Origin: Microbacterium sp. JZ31
Lineage (GTDB): Bacteria > Actinomycetota > Actinomycetes > Actinomycetales > Microbacteriaceae
Length of the DNA: 64,000 nucleotides
Direction: 5' to 3'
Assembly: GCF_016805985.1 (NCBI RefSeq)
Contig: NZ_CP017661.1
Span: 2,108,001 to 2,172,000, forward strand
Both the position numbers and the translations under genes were made by a program. The notes under the pieces were generated by a model. The model was not told the DNA's origin and ran no database searches. It saw only the letters and a program-made list of their open reading frames with translations. Shown here piece after piece: positions 34,358 to 43,661 of the stretch (positions within the stretch are counted from its first letter, which is position 1; each line of letters opens with the position of its first letter).

Positions 34358-36046
34358 TCAGGCGGTCTCCACCTCGAACAGCTCGCTCGCGCGGTGGCGG
34401 TCGACCGCCGCGCCGACGAGGCCGCGGAACAGCGGGTGCGGCTCGGTCGGCCGAGAGCGCAGCTCGGGGTGCGCCTGCGTCGCGACGTAGTACGGGTGCA
34501 CGTCGCGCGGCAGCTCGATGAACTCGACGAGGTTCAGGTCGGGGTTGATGCCGGAGAACACCAGGCCCGCCTCGGCGATCTGCGCGCGGTAGGCGTTGTT
34601 GACCTCGTAGCGGTGGCGGTGGCGCTCCTCCACCTGCGTGGACCCGTACACCTCGGCGACGATCGAGCCCTCGTCGAGCTTCGCCGGGTACAGGCCCAGA
34701 CGCATGGTGCCGCCGAGGTCGCCGCCCGCCAGGATGTCGACCTGCTCCGCCATGGTCGCGATCACGGCCGCCGGGGTCTCGGGATCGAACTCGCTCGACG
34801 ACGCGCCCTCGATGCCCGCGACGTTCCGCGCGTACTCGATGACCATGCACTGCAGGCCCAGGCACAGGCCGAGCGCCGGGATGCCCTGCTCGCGCGCGAA
34901 GCGCAGCGCGCCGAGCTTGCCCTCGATGCCGCGGATGCCGAAGCCTCCGGGCACGCAGATCGCGTCGAGATCGGCCAGCTGCCGCGCGGCACCCTCGGGC
35001 GTCTCGCACGTGTCGGACGGGATCCAGCGGATGATGACCTTGACCTCATGCGCGAAGCCGCCGGCCTTCAGCGCCTCGGTGACCGAGAGGTACGCGTCGG
35101 GCAGGTCGATGTACTTGCCGACGAGACCGACCGTGACCTCGAGCTTCGGGTTGTGCACCGACTGCAGCACGGTGTTCCAGCGCGTCCAGTCGACCTCGCC
35201 GGCCTTCTCGCCGAGCCCCAGGCGGCGCACGATGTACGAGTCGAGGCCCTGGTCGTTCAGGGTCGAGGGGATGTCGTAGATGCTCGGCAGATCGACCGTG
35301 TTGATGACGCCCTCGACGTCGACGTCGCACATCAGCGCGATCTTGTTGCGGTTCGACTCGCTCACCGGGCGGTCGCTGCGCAGCACGAGCGCATCGGGCT
35401 GAATGCCGACCTGGCGCAGGGCCGCGACCGAGTGCTGCGTCGGCTTGGTCTTCTGCTCGCCGGAGGCGCCCATGAACGGCACGAGCGAGACGTGCACGAA
35501 GAAGACGCTGTCGCGCCCGAGCTCGTGACGCAGCTGACGAGCGGCCTCCAGGAACGGCTGCGACTCGATGTCGCCGACCGTGCCGCCGACCTCGGTGATG
35601 ATCACGTCGGGCTTCGGGTCCGCCTGCGCCTGCAGCCGCATGCGGCGCTTGATCTCGTCCGTGATGTGCGGGATGACCTGCACGGTGTCACCGAGGTACT
35701 CGCCGCGACGCTCCTTGGCGATCACCTGCGAGTAGATCTGGCCGGTCGTGACGTTGGCGGCCTGGCTGAGGTTCACACCGAGGAAGCGCTCGTAGTGGCC
35801 GATGTCGAGGTCGGTCTCGGCACCGTCGTCGGTGACGAACACCTCGCCGTGCTGGAACGGATTCATGGTGCCCGGATCCACGTTCAGATACGGATCGAGC
35901 TTCTGCATCACGACGTGCAAGCCGCGGGCCGTCAGCAGATTGCCGAGGCTCGCCGCGGTGAGTCCCTTGCCGAGAGAGGAGACGACACCACCCGTCACGA
36001 AGATCTGCTTGGTGGTGGTCTCGGATCCCGCGCCAGGTGTCTGCAT
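34358..36046 (-). CDS. pyrG: CTP synthase
   Basis: Makes CTP from UTP, ATP and glutamine. The 562-aa product has the synthetase domain ([20 protein letters not shown] near residue 15) and a class I glutamine amidotransferase domain with the nucleophile in [11 protein letters not shown] and the His in THPE-like [10 protein letters not shown]. The ATG at 36046 was chosen because the upstream frame is unlike the family; TAGGAT at 36058-36063 (minus strand) leaves only a very short leader. The steA and steB-like genes found between recN and pyrG in mycobacteria are absent here. Confidence 0.97.
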   Translation of the reverse strand: MQTPGAGSETTTKQIFVTGGVVSSLGKGLTAASLGNLLTARGLHVVMQKLDPYLNVDPGTMNPFQHGEVFVTDDGAETDLDIGHYERFLGVNLSQAANVTTGQIYSQVIAKERRGEYLGDTVQVIPHITDEIKRRMRLQAQADPKPDVIITEVGGTVGDIESQPFLEAARQLRHELGRDSVFFVHVSLVPFMGASGEQKTKPTQHSVAALRQVGIQPDALVLRSDRPVSESNRNKIALMCDVDVEGVINTVDLPSIYDIPSTLNDQGLDSYIVRRLGLGEKAGEVDWTRWNTVLQSVHNPKLEVTVGLVGKYIDLPDAYLSVTEALKAGGFAHEVKVIIRWIPSDTCETPEGAARQLADLDAICVPGGFGIRGIEGKLGALRFAREQGIPALGLCLGLQCMVIEYARNVAGIEGASSSEFDPETPAAVIATMAEQVDILAGGDLGGTMRLGLYPAKLDEGSIVAEVYGSTQVEERHRHRYEVNNAYRAQIAEAGLVFSGINPDLNLVEFIELPRDVHPYYVATQAHPELRSRPTEPHPLFRGLVGAAVDRHRASELFEVETA

Positions 36047-36172
36047 CACGGGCTTCGATCCTATCAGTCGATGCTTCGAGCAAGCCGAGCGGCGCGCCCG
36101 CAGGGGATGTCGCACGCACCGCCGTGCGGCGCGGTTCGGGCTATCGTGCCACGCCCACGTACCCGTGGCGGG

Positions 36173-37863
36173 TCACGCGCGCACCGAGCCGAGGTCGAGC
36201 AGCTCGCGCGCGTGCGTGAGTGCGGCCTCGGAGTCGCTGAGCCCCGACAGCAGGCGCGCCATCTCGGCCTCGCGCTCGGCGCCCTCGAGGCGCGTCACAC
36301 TCGACCGCGTGACGGACCCGTCGTTGGCCTTCACGACGCTGAGGTGGTTGCCCGCGAAGGCCGCCACCTGCGCGAGGTGGGTCACGGCGATCACCTGCGA
36401 CGTCTCGGCGAGTCGCGCCAGGCGCCGTCCGACCTCGATCGCGGCGGCGCCGCCGATCCCGGCGTCGACCTCGTCGAACACGAACGTGGGAACGGGGTCG
36501 GTCTGCGAGATCACGACCTCGATCGCGAGCATCACGCGGCTGAGCTCACCGCCCGACGCACCCTTCGACACGGGCCGCGGCTCGGCACCGGGGTGCGGCG
36601 TGAGCAGCAGCCCCACTTCGTCCCGCCCGTGCGTCGACTCCGCACCGGGCGACACATCGACGAGCAGGCGCGCGTCCGGCATCGCCAGGGCGTGCAGCTC
36701 CTCGGTGACCGCCTCGGCCAGCCGGCCGGCCGCCGCCGTGCGCGCGGCCGTGAGGGCGTCGGCGCGGACGTCGAGCGCCTCACGCGCTTCCGCCAGCTGC
36801 GCGCCGAGCCGCTCGACGCGATCGCCGTCGTCGTCGAGCTCCGCCAAGCGGGCGGATCCGCTCTCGAGCAGCGCGATCGCCTCGTCCAGCGAGCCGTGCG
36901 CGCGCACGAGGGAGTTCAGGACGGCGCGTCGCTCCTCTACGGCCGCGAGCTCGGCGGGACCCGATTCGTCGAGATCCGCGAGGAATCCGGACAGCTCGAC
37001 CGCGATGTCGGCGGCCCGGTAGCCGAGGTCGGCGAGCTGCTCACCCAGACCCGTGAGGGCCGGATCGGCGACGCGCTCGAGCGCCCGCCGGGCGTCCGCG
37101 AGCAGCGTGGAGACGTCCACGCCGTCCTCCTCGCTCGAGAGGGCCTCGCGCGCGACGGCCGCCGCGGCACGCAGCTCCTCGGCGTTCGCGAGCCGCTCGG
37201 CGCGCTCCGTGAGCGCCACGTCCTCCCCGGCTCGGGCGCCGCCTGCTCGATCTCCGCGAGCGTCTCCCGCAGCGTCGCAGCCTCGGCCGCACGCGCGTCG
37301 CGGTCGGTCACGAGGGTCGACAGCTCGCGGTCGAGCGCGCGCCAAGTCTCGTATGCCGCGCGGTAGTCCGCCAGCGCGGCGCGCACCGGCTCGCCGGCGA
37401 ATCGGTCGAGCGCGTCGCGCTGGGCGGCGGACGACTTCAGCCGCAGCTGGTCCGACTGACCGTGCACGACGACGAGCGCGTCGGCCAGGTCGGCGAGCAC
37501 ACCCGCCGGGGCGGCACGGCCGCCCACGCTCGCGCGGCTGCGCCCCTCCGCCGCCAGCGTCCGCGACAGGTACAGCTCGGCGCTGCCGCCGCCGATCGGC
37601 TCGAGATCGCCGCCCGCTTCGCGCACCCGCTCGGCGACCGGGCCCTCCTCGGGCACGATCCACACGCCCTCGACGGACGCCTGCGGCGCGCCGGCACGCA
37701 CGGCGCCGGAATCCGCGCGCTGTCCGAGCAGCAGCCCCAGACCGGTGACCACCATCGTCTTGCCCGCACCGGTCTCACCCGTGATCGCGGTGAAGCCCGG
37801 CCCCATGGGCAGGTTGGCCTCGCTGATCACGCCGAGATCGCGCAGCCGCATCTCCTCGATCAT
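36173..37863 (-). pseudogene. recN: DNA repair protein RecN, apparent -1 frameshift
   Basis: SMC-like ATPase of double-strand break repair, split between two frames. The 5' part starts MIEEMRLRDLGVISEANLPM with Walker A GETGAGKTMV, preceded by GGAGG at good spacing, and runs to EIEQAAPEPG near 37230. The 3' part continues in another frame from EDVALTERAERLANAEELR to Walker B FVFDEVDAGIGG and the end. One extra base in the CCCC run at 37225-37228 would restore a single 563-aa chain (PGEDVAL). Both halves are otherwise intact and family-like, so a sequencing error or a very recent mutation are the main options. Confidence 0.85.
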
Positions 37864-37896
37864 GTCGTCGCCTCCGCGAGAGCTCCGATCATGCGC

Positions 37897-38916
37897 TCAC
37901 TCCTTCGCCTCGGGGACGGTGGCGAGCTCCGGCGCGATCGTGTCGATCGCTCCCGTGGCGTCGGGATCGCTCGGGCCGCGCCATCCGGTCACGGGCAGCT
38001 TGAACTTGCGCACCAGGCGGTCCGTGAACGCCGCCGGGTGCAGGCGCGCGAGCCGCACCGGCTGCGGCGAGCGCCGAACCGACACCCGCGCACCCGGAGG
38101 CAGCGGATGCGAGCGACGGCCGTCGCACCACAGCACGGCGGACGCCCCGGCGCCGCCCTCGAGCACCTCGACCGCGATCGCGTGCTCGGGGCCCACGACG
38201 AGCGGGCGCGCGAACAGCGCGTGGGCCGACAGCGGCACGACCGCGATCGCCTGCACGGTCGGCCAGATCACGGGGCCTCCGGCCGAGAAGTTGTAGGCGG
38301 TGGATCCGGTCGGCGTCGCGATCACGATCCCGTCGGCACCGAACGTCGACAGCGGCCGCCTGTCGATCTCCATGACGACCTCGATCATGCGCTCGCGACT
38401 GTCCTTCTCGACCGTCGCCTCGTTCAGCGCCCACGTCTCGTAGACGACGGTGCCCGAGCGGTCCTTCACGCGGACGTCGAGCGCGAGCCGCTCCTCGACC
38501 GCGTAGTCGCCTTCCACGGCCCGCTGCACGGCCGAGTCCATCGCGTCGCGCTCGATCTCGGCGAGGAAGCCGACGTGGCCCATGTTGATGCCGAGCACGG
38601 GCGCCGTGCCGTCGCGCACCAGCTCGGCGGCGCGCAGGATGGTGCCGTCGCCGCCCAGCACGATCGCGAGATCGATCTCATCGAGCGGCACGTCGGCGCC
38701 GAGCACGGGCACCTCCGCCAGCACGGGCGCGAGGGCCGACAGCTCGGCTCGGTCGTCGTGCGCGAGCACCGGCTGGGCACCGGACCCGCGCAGCAGCGCC
38801 GTCACGCGCACGGCGGCATCGACGGTCTCCTCGCGGTGCGCATGCGCGACCACCAGGATCTTCCGCTCCCGCTGGGTGGCGAGTCCGCCGGGAAGTGAGC
38901 TGGCACCGTGCGACAT
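37897..38916 (-). CDS. nadK: NAD kinase
   Basis: Phosphorylates NAD to NADP, with ATP or polyphosphate. The 339-aa product has LGGDGTILRAAEL and NMGHVGFLAEIE near residues 85-125 and GSTAYNFSAGGPV in the C-terminal domain. The ATG at 38916 has AGAGGGG about 4 nt upstream; a longer frame above it is shadow. Order tlyA-nadK-recN as in mycobacteria. Confidence 0.96.
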   Translation of the reverse strand: MSHGASSLPGGLATQRERKILVVAHAHREETVDAAVRVTALLRGSGAQPVLAHDDRAELSALAPVLAEVPVLGADVPLDEIDLAIVLGGDGTILRAAELVRDGTAPVLGINMGHVGFLAEIERDAMDSAVQRAVEGDYAVEERLALDVRVKDRSGTVVYETWALNEATVEKDSRERMIEVVMEIDRRPLSTFGADGIVIATPTGSTAYNFSAGGPVIWPTVQAIAVVPLSAHALFARPLVVGPEHAIAVEVLEGGAGASAVLWCDGRRSHPLPPGARVSVRRSPQPVRLARLHPAAFTDRLVRKFKLPVTGWRGPSDPDATGAIDTIAPELATVPEAKE

Positions 38917-38977
38917 CGATCCCCTCTCACTGCTGTTGCGCCTCATCGGGCTCCGTCGGTGTCCATCGGGCTGAGCG

Positions 38978-39775
38978 TCATCCGGCGCAGCACCGCTCGA
39001 TCGTGGTCTTCCATTCTGACGGATCCGTCCCACGGCCCGGAGCGATGTGGATGAGCGTCTCCACATTCCCATGCGTGCCGTGGAGGGGCGACGGCAGCAC
39101 GCCGAGCGTGCCGAGCCCGAGATCCCCGGCCGTGAACAGCACCTCGGTCACCGCGTCGGCGCGCAGGCCCGCGTCGGTCACGACTCCCCCGCCGATCTTG
39201 GACCTGCCCACCTCGAACTGCGGCTTCACGAGCAGCACGATGTCGGCGTCGGGGGCGACGACCTGCGCGACCGCCGGCAGGATCTGCGTGAGGGAGATGA
39301 AGGACAGATCGCCCGTCACGACGGACGGCGGTGCGCTCACCCCGCTTGCGGACGCGAGGCTCTCGGCCGTCATGTATCGGACGTTGAAGCCCTCCACCGA
39401 GCGGACGCCCGCGTCGATCGCGATCTGGGGCGCGAGCTGGCCGTGCCCGACGTCGACGGCGATGACCGGATCCGCGCCGCGCTCGCGCAGCACCTGCGTG
39501 AAGCCTCCCGTCGACGCGCCCATGTCGAGAGCGGTGCGTCCGGCCACCTCGATGCCGAAGCCGTCCAGAGCCGCGATGAGCTTGTGCGCGCCGCGGCTGA
39601 CGTAGTGATCCTGCGCCGTGACGGTGATCTCCGCCGCGTCGTCGACCTTGATGGAGGCCTTGGCCGCGACGCGTCCGGCGACCTGCACGCGTCCCTCGTC
39701 GATCAGCGCCGCGGCGTGCGTGCGCGAGCGCGCCAGTCCGCGTGCGGCGAGTGCGGCGTCGAGGCGCTGCGTCAT
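38978..39775 (-). CDS. tlyA: TlyA-type rRNA 2'-O-methyltransferase
   Basis: S4 domain (RLDAALAARGLARSRTHAA) fused to a SAM-dependent methyltransferase with DMGASTGGFTQVL. Mycobacterial TlyA methylates 16S C1409 and 23S C1920, and its loss gives capreomycin resistance; the same activity is expected. 265 aa. Its ATG overlaps the stop of a 54-codon ORF (ATGA), conserved with the mycobacterial arrangement. Confidence 0.94.
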   Translation of the reverse strand: MTQRLDAALAARGLARSRTHAAALIDEGRVQVAGRVAAKASIKVDDAAEITVTAQDHYVSRGAHKLIAALDGFGIEVAGRTALDMGASTGGFTQVLRERGADPVIAVDVGHGQLAPQIAIDAGVRSVEGFNVRYMTAESLASASGVSAPPSVVTGDLSFISLTQILPAVAQVVAPDADIVLLVKPQFEVGRSKIGGGVVTDAGLRADAVTEVLFTAGDLGLGTLGVLPSPLHGTHGNVETLIHIAPGRGTDPSEWKTTIERCCAG

Positions 39776-39936
39776 CCGCCGGGGGCCGGCTCCGGCGGAG
39801 CCTGGTCGAGGCGCCGGGCGAGCTCGTCGTGCAGGCTCGCGTACGCCGCGGCGCGGCTCGCGAGCGGCTGGCCCTCGATGACACGCACGCGGCTCACGAG
39901 GCCCTCGGACCCGCCCCTATCAGTCGTCTCGGTCAC
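39772..39936 (-). CDS. Short conserved-position hypothetical protein upstream of tlyA
   Basis: Product of 54 aa from GTG at 39936: begins MTETTDRGGSEGLVSRVRVI and has EGQPLASRAAAYASLHDELA in the middle, ending in Pro/Ala. Its stop shares ATGA with tlyA, so translation is probably coupled. Mycobacteria also have a short hypothetical gene between the HAD phosphatase gene and tlyA. The middle part looks like one amphipathic helix. Function unknown. A competing ATG one frame over stops after six codons. Confidence 0.7.
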   Translation of the reverse strand: MTETTDRGGSEGLVSRVRVIEGQPLASRAAAYASLHDELARRLDQAPPEPAPGG

Positions 39937-40018
39937 TCATCCAGGGTACGTGCCACCTCAGGGCGGGCGGTGTGCCGCGCGGATGGTCCGGTGCTGCCCA
40001 CTCATCGGGACCCGTTTT

Positions 40019-40035
40019 TATCAAGGTGATTGATA
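40019..40035. promoter_or_regulatory. TATCAA-N5-TTGATA palindrome upstream of the secreted hydrolases
   Basis: Perfect 6-5-6 inverted repeat in a short AT-rich patch 85 bp before the hydrolase start. TTGATA (40030-40035) could double as a -35, with CAGAGT 17 bp on as a weak -10. A bound repressor here would block the promoter. No candidate regulator gene is adjacent. Confidence 0.5.
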
Positions 40036-40119
40036 TTCGCGAGGCCGGGTGCCAGAGTCGGATCGGCCGGTCGCGGACGACCGGGTCCCACAACAACGTC
40101 GTTGGATCAGGGAGAGATC

Positions 40120-41454
40120 ATGTCCACCGCACATCGGATCAGGAACGCCGCGATCGCATCCGCGGTCGCCACCGGACTGGCCTTCTCGGCGTCGCCCGCC
40201 GTGGCAGACGAGGGCGAGCGAATCCTCGAGGGGAGACTGACGGACAGCACGCCATACCGCTTCGTCGTCCCCGACGACTGGAACGGCACCGTGTTCGTCG
40301 ACATGGACTTCGCAGCCGGGCCGGTCGGCGACGCCGAGCAGGCCCTCGTCGACGCAGGCGCGGCATACGGGGGCACCACGCGGAACGTGACGGGATGGAA
40401 CATCGGCGGCGCGATCGCGAATCAGCTCGAGGCGCTCGATGTGTTCACCGCCGAGATGGGCGAGCCCGACCGGGCGATCACGATGGGGAACTCGATGGGG
40501 GGCTTCGTCGCCGCCGCGACGGGTGAACTGCACCCCGACCGCATCGACGGGGTGCTCGCCGGGTGCGGCGGCCTGTCGGGCACCGTCTCGCAGTGGAATC
40601 AGAAGCTCGACACGGTGTTCGTGCTGTCGGAGCTGCTGGATCCTGAGGCGAGCCTCCCCGTCGTCGACATCCCCGCGGATGTTCCCGGCGCTCAGCAGGC
40701 GTGGATCGATCACCTCACCGCCGCTCAGGCAACGCCCGAGGGACGGGCCCGCATCGCGCTCGCCGCCGCGATCGGTCAGCTGCCCGCGTGGTCGCAGGCG
40801 ATCGCGGATCCGTCCCCGCTCGATGCCGAGAGCTACCAACAGGCTTGGTTCGGCGCCCTTGCGGGCGATCCGCTGCCCTACATCGGACAGGCGATGAGCA
40901 GCCGCCGAACGAGCACCCTGCTCTTCGGCGGCCTGCCCTCGTGGAACACCGGAATCGACTACGCCGCGCAACTGCGCAAGGCGTCGCCCGAAGCGCGCCG
41001 CGTCGTCGCGGAGCTGTACGCACGCGCCGGGCTCAGCCTCGACCACGACCTGGCGACCGTCAATGCCGCCGACCGCTACGAGGCCGACGCCGACGCCGTC
41101 GAGCGCTTCGCGGCGACGTACGAGTTCACGGGTGAGATCTCCGTGCCGACCGTGACGCTCAACAACGTCGGAGACCAGATCTCCACGGTCGCGCAGCAGA
41201 GCGCGTACGAGGAGCGCGTGAAGAAGGCGGGCAATGCCTCGCTGCTGCGCCAGACGTACGTCGCCTCCGCGGGACACTGCAACTTCACCGCCGCCGAGAC
41301 TGTCGCCGCTGCTGAGCTCCTGCTGGAGCGGCTCGAGACGGGTCGCTGGGGCGGCGGTGCGACCGTCCATCAGCTGAACCGCGCCGCGGCAGCGCTCGAC
41401 CTCGGCGAGGCGCGCTTCATCCGCTTCACGCCCGACCGCTTCAACCGAGGCTGA
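40120..41454 (+). CDS. Secreted alpha/beta hydrolase
   Basis: Product of 444 aa with a Sec signal peptide (RIRN, hydrophobic AAIASAVATGLAF, cleavage after AVA near residue 29). The serine-hydrolase elbow GNSMGG places Ser125; candidate Asp and His lie in NNVGDQIS and SAGHCNFT. The enzyme would act outside the cell as an esterase or similar; substrate unknown. GGGAGAG 5 nt before the ATG fixes the start. It begins a two-gene plus-strand unit with the next hydrolase, inserted in the otherwise minus-strand conserved block. Confidence 0.82.
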   Translation: MSTAHRIRNAAIASAVATGLAFSASPAVADEGERILEGRLTDSTPYRFVVPDDWNGTVFVDMDFAAGPVGDAEQALVDAGAAYGGTTRNVTGWNIGGAIANQLEALDVFTAEMGEPDRAITMGNSMGGFVAAATGELHPDRIDGVLAGCGGLSGTVSQWNQKLDTVFVLSELLDPEASLPVVDIPADVPGAQQAWIDHLTAAQATPEGRARIALAAAIGQLPAWSQAIADPSPLDAESYQQAWFGALAGDPLPYIGQAMSSRRTSTLLFGGLPSWNTGIDYAAQLRKASPEARRVVAELYARAGLSLDHDLATVNAADRYEADADAVERFAATYEFTGEISVPTVTLNNVGDQISTVAQQSAYEERVKKAGNASLLRQTYVASAGHCNFTAAETVAAAELLLERLETGRWGGGATVHQLNRAAAALDLGEARFIRFTPDRFNRG

Positions 41455-41461
41455 GGCGACG

Positions 41462-43594
41462 GTGAACAGCCGCACGATCACGGCCAGGCAGCGGATCCTC
41501 GCGATCTCCGCCGCCGCCTGCACCGCAGCAGCGACCGCTCTCGCCACCGCTCCCGCCGCGGCAGCGGCCGACCTTCCTCTCGAGATCCCGGCGCCGGCGC
41601 CGCCTGCGGCCCTCTTCGACGAGCCCGCGCTGCCCGGCGCCGATGGCTGGGCGTTCTCCGAGGCGTTCTCGCGCACGTCCGGCACGGCCCGGTACGACGA
41701 CGGGGCGTTGCTGTGGACCGACTGGCTGTTCGACGACACCGGCGACGGGTCCTTCACCTACACCGACGAGGCAGCCCACGCCAACGGCTCGGATGTGTTC
41801 CGCGCCGGCGTCGCCGCGAAGGGACGGTCGTCCTTCTGGCGCGTGGACTTCACGACCCTCGCCGATCCCGATCTCCCGATCGCGGTATGGGCGCTGGATA
41901 CCGATGCAGACCCGACGACGGGCACGGCGACATGGCCGGGGAACGCGGGCGTCACCTCACCCGGCTCGGACGCCTTCCTGATCGTGTCCTCCCGGGGCGT
42001 GCGGCTGGAGACGGCCACGGGCCAGCGGCGCGAACTCACCGAGCTGGGCGCCGCCCTGACCGTCGACGAGGAGGCGAAGTCCTTCGTCGCCGAGATCCCC
42101 CGGTCCCTCCTCCGCATCAACGGCGTCTGGAACGTGCGCCTTGCCACCGGAATCGCCGACGAGAGCGGCCTCGGGTTCGTCCCGGCACCGCAGCGATCGG
42201 ATATGCGCGTGTACAACGCCGCGTTCCGCACAGACGTGCAGGAGGGCGCGCGGCTCCCTGGGCCCGGCATGGCGACGAGCTGGAACAACGGCGCTCAGAG
42301 CCGGGCGCTCGCGGAGGGAGACCTTGCGCCGTTCGCTCTCGAGCTGGACTGGCGCCGGATCGCCCGGGGCGAGGTCGAGGACGAGCCGCTCCCGACGGGC
42401 TTCTCCACGCGGTGGTACGTGTCGTCGGTGGATCTCGGGCCCGGCGTGCATCCCGACGTCCGGCAGCCCCCCGGCCAGCCCCCGACCGCCGACCCGCGCG
42501 TGTACGGGCGGGTGCAGCCCTACCTCGTCTACGTGCCGACGACCTACGATCCGTCGCATCCCGCTCCCCTGTCGATCCTGCTTCACGGCGGCGGCGGAAA
42601 CCACAACGGCTTCCGCGGTGCGAAGGAGGACGACGTGTTCGGCCCGGTCTGCGAGGAGCGCGGCTCCGTCTGCGTCTCACCGCTCGGGCGAGGCGACGGC
42701 ACGTGGTACGTCAACGAAGCCGAGCTCGATGTCTGGGAGGTATGGAACAGGACTGCGCAGACCTACGCCATCGACGGGACTCGCACCGTGGTCGCCGGCC
42801 ATTCGATGGGCGGCGTCGGGGCGACCCGCCTCGCCACCAACTATCCCGCCGTCTTCGCGGGCGTCGGGATCGTCTCAGGAGCGGGCTACCGTAACGCCGG
42901 GGGCGCGCGAGACGACGCCCAGGACCTGCTGCGGGTCGAGAATCTCGCCAACACGGCAGTGTTCATGGACGCGGGCACGGACGACGTCGCCCAGGGCAAC
43001 ACGCGGTCGTGGGGCGCGGCGTTCGAGGCGGCGGAGGTGCCGTACCGCGTTCACTACTACGGCGGCGCGACGCATGGTCAATTCCAGTGGCTGGGCTGGC
43101 GCGAGTTCGCCGAGTACCTCGACGGGGCGGTGATCGACCCGCAGCCGTCGCACATCGCCTTCCGGTGGGATCCTGCTGAGCAGCGGGATTCGCTCGGGCT
43201 GACGATCGACGAGGCCCACTGGGTGAACGGCCTGACGGCCCGCGACGCGGACGGCAGGTGGAGCCGCATCGAAGCGCGTTCCGGCGCCCTCGACACGGTG
43301 CTCAGCGAGCCTGTGGTCAGCACGGACACCAGGACGTACGGCGACTACGAGACCGAGGTGCGTCAGCTCGTCCTTCAGCCCGTCGGCGCGCGGGAACCGG
43401 TCGACGAGCTCGATCTGGCGCTCACCAACGTCGCCACCGCCACCGTGAGCCTGGACGATGCAGGACTCACGGGCGACGTCACGGTTCGGGTCTCGACCGA
43501 CGGCGCGTCGGAGGTGCGCTTCCGCCAGGGCGACACGGAACGTGTGAAGAGAATCACGGCCGGCGAGCACGTGCTGACCGTGCATCGCGAGTGA
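41462..43594 (+). CDS. Secreted multidomain esterase, PHB depolymerase/prolyl oligopeptidase-like
   Basis: Product of 710 aa with a signal peptide (about 1-37, ending AAAAAD). Residues about 60-270 form a beta-rich module resembling sugar-binding or DOMON-like domains (SSFWRVDFTTLADPDLPIAV). The catalytic domain follows: oxyanion segment ILLHGGGGNH, nucleophile GHSMGG with Ser448, candidate Asp in MDAGTDDVAQG and His in ATHGQFQW. A C-terminal beta domain of about 130 residues ends the chain. Two Cys flank the VCEERGSVCVS stretch and could form a disulfide. Starts with GTG 7 nt after the previous stop. An extracellular polymer or ester substrate is likely; which one is unclear. Confidence 0.8.
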   Translation: MNSRTITARQRILAISAAACTAAATALATAPAAAAADLPLEIPAPAPPAALFDEPALPGADGWAFSEAFSRTSGTARYDDGALLWTDWLFDDTGDGSFTYTDEAAHANGSDVFRAGVAAKGRSSFWRVDFTTLADPDLPIAVWALDTDADPTTGTATWPGNAGVTSPGSDAFLIVSSRGVRLETATGQRRELTELGAALTVDEEAKSFVAEIPRSLLRINGVWNVRLATGIADESGLGFVPAPQRSDMRVYNAAFRTDVQEGARLPGPGMATSWNNGAQSRALAEGDLAPFALELDWRRIARGEVEDEPLPTGFSTRWYVSSVDLGPGVHPDVRQPPGQPPTADPRVYGRVQPYLVYVPTTYDPSHPAPLSILLHGGGGNHNGFRGAKEDDVFGPVCEERGSVCVSPLGRGDGTWYVNEAELDVWEVWNRTAQTYAIDGTRTVVAGHSMGGVGATRLATNYPAVFAGVGIVSGAGYRNAGGARDDAQDLLRVENLANTAVFMDAGTDDVAQGNTRSWGAAFEAAEVPYRVHYYGGATHGQFQWLGWREFAEYLDGAVIDPQPSHIAFRWDPAEQRDSLGLTIDEAHWVNGLTARDADGRWSRIEARSGALDTVLSEPVVSTDTRTYGDYETEVRQLVLQPVGAREPVDELDLALTNVATATVSLDDAGLTGDVTVRVSTDGASEVRFRQGDTERVKRITAGEHVLTVHRE

Positions 43595-43607
43595 CGTGAG
43601 TGCAGTC

Positions 43608-43649
43608 GTTCCGCGGTGCGGGCACTTCGCTCGCTCCGCGCCGCGGAAC
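43608..43649. terminator. Hairpin between convergent hydrolase and HAD genes
   Basis: GTTCCGCGGTGCGG (43608-43621) pairs with CCGCGCCGCGGAAC (43636-43649), 13 of 14 pairs, with a 14-nt loop. It lies just after the hydrolase stop and just before the HAD stop; no T-run. Confidence 0.6.
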
Positions 43650-43661
43650 GGCAGACAGGCT

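Noticed and set aside
34307-37366. Open frame of 1019 codons on the plus strand
   Set aside because: Antisense of pyrG and recN; no recognisable domain and typical antisense composition.
40120-43594. Phage or transposon origin for the hydrolase pair
   Set aside because: No integrase, transposase, target-site duplication or tRNA junction is visible at either end; only an accessory insertion of unknown mechanism can be supported.
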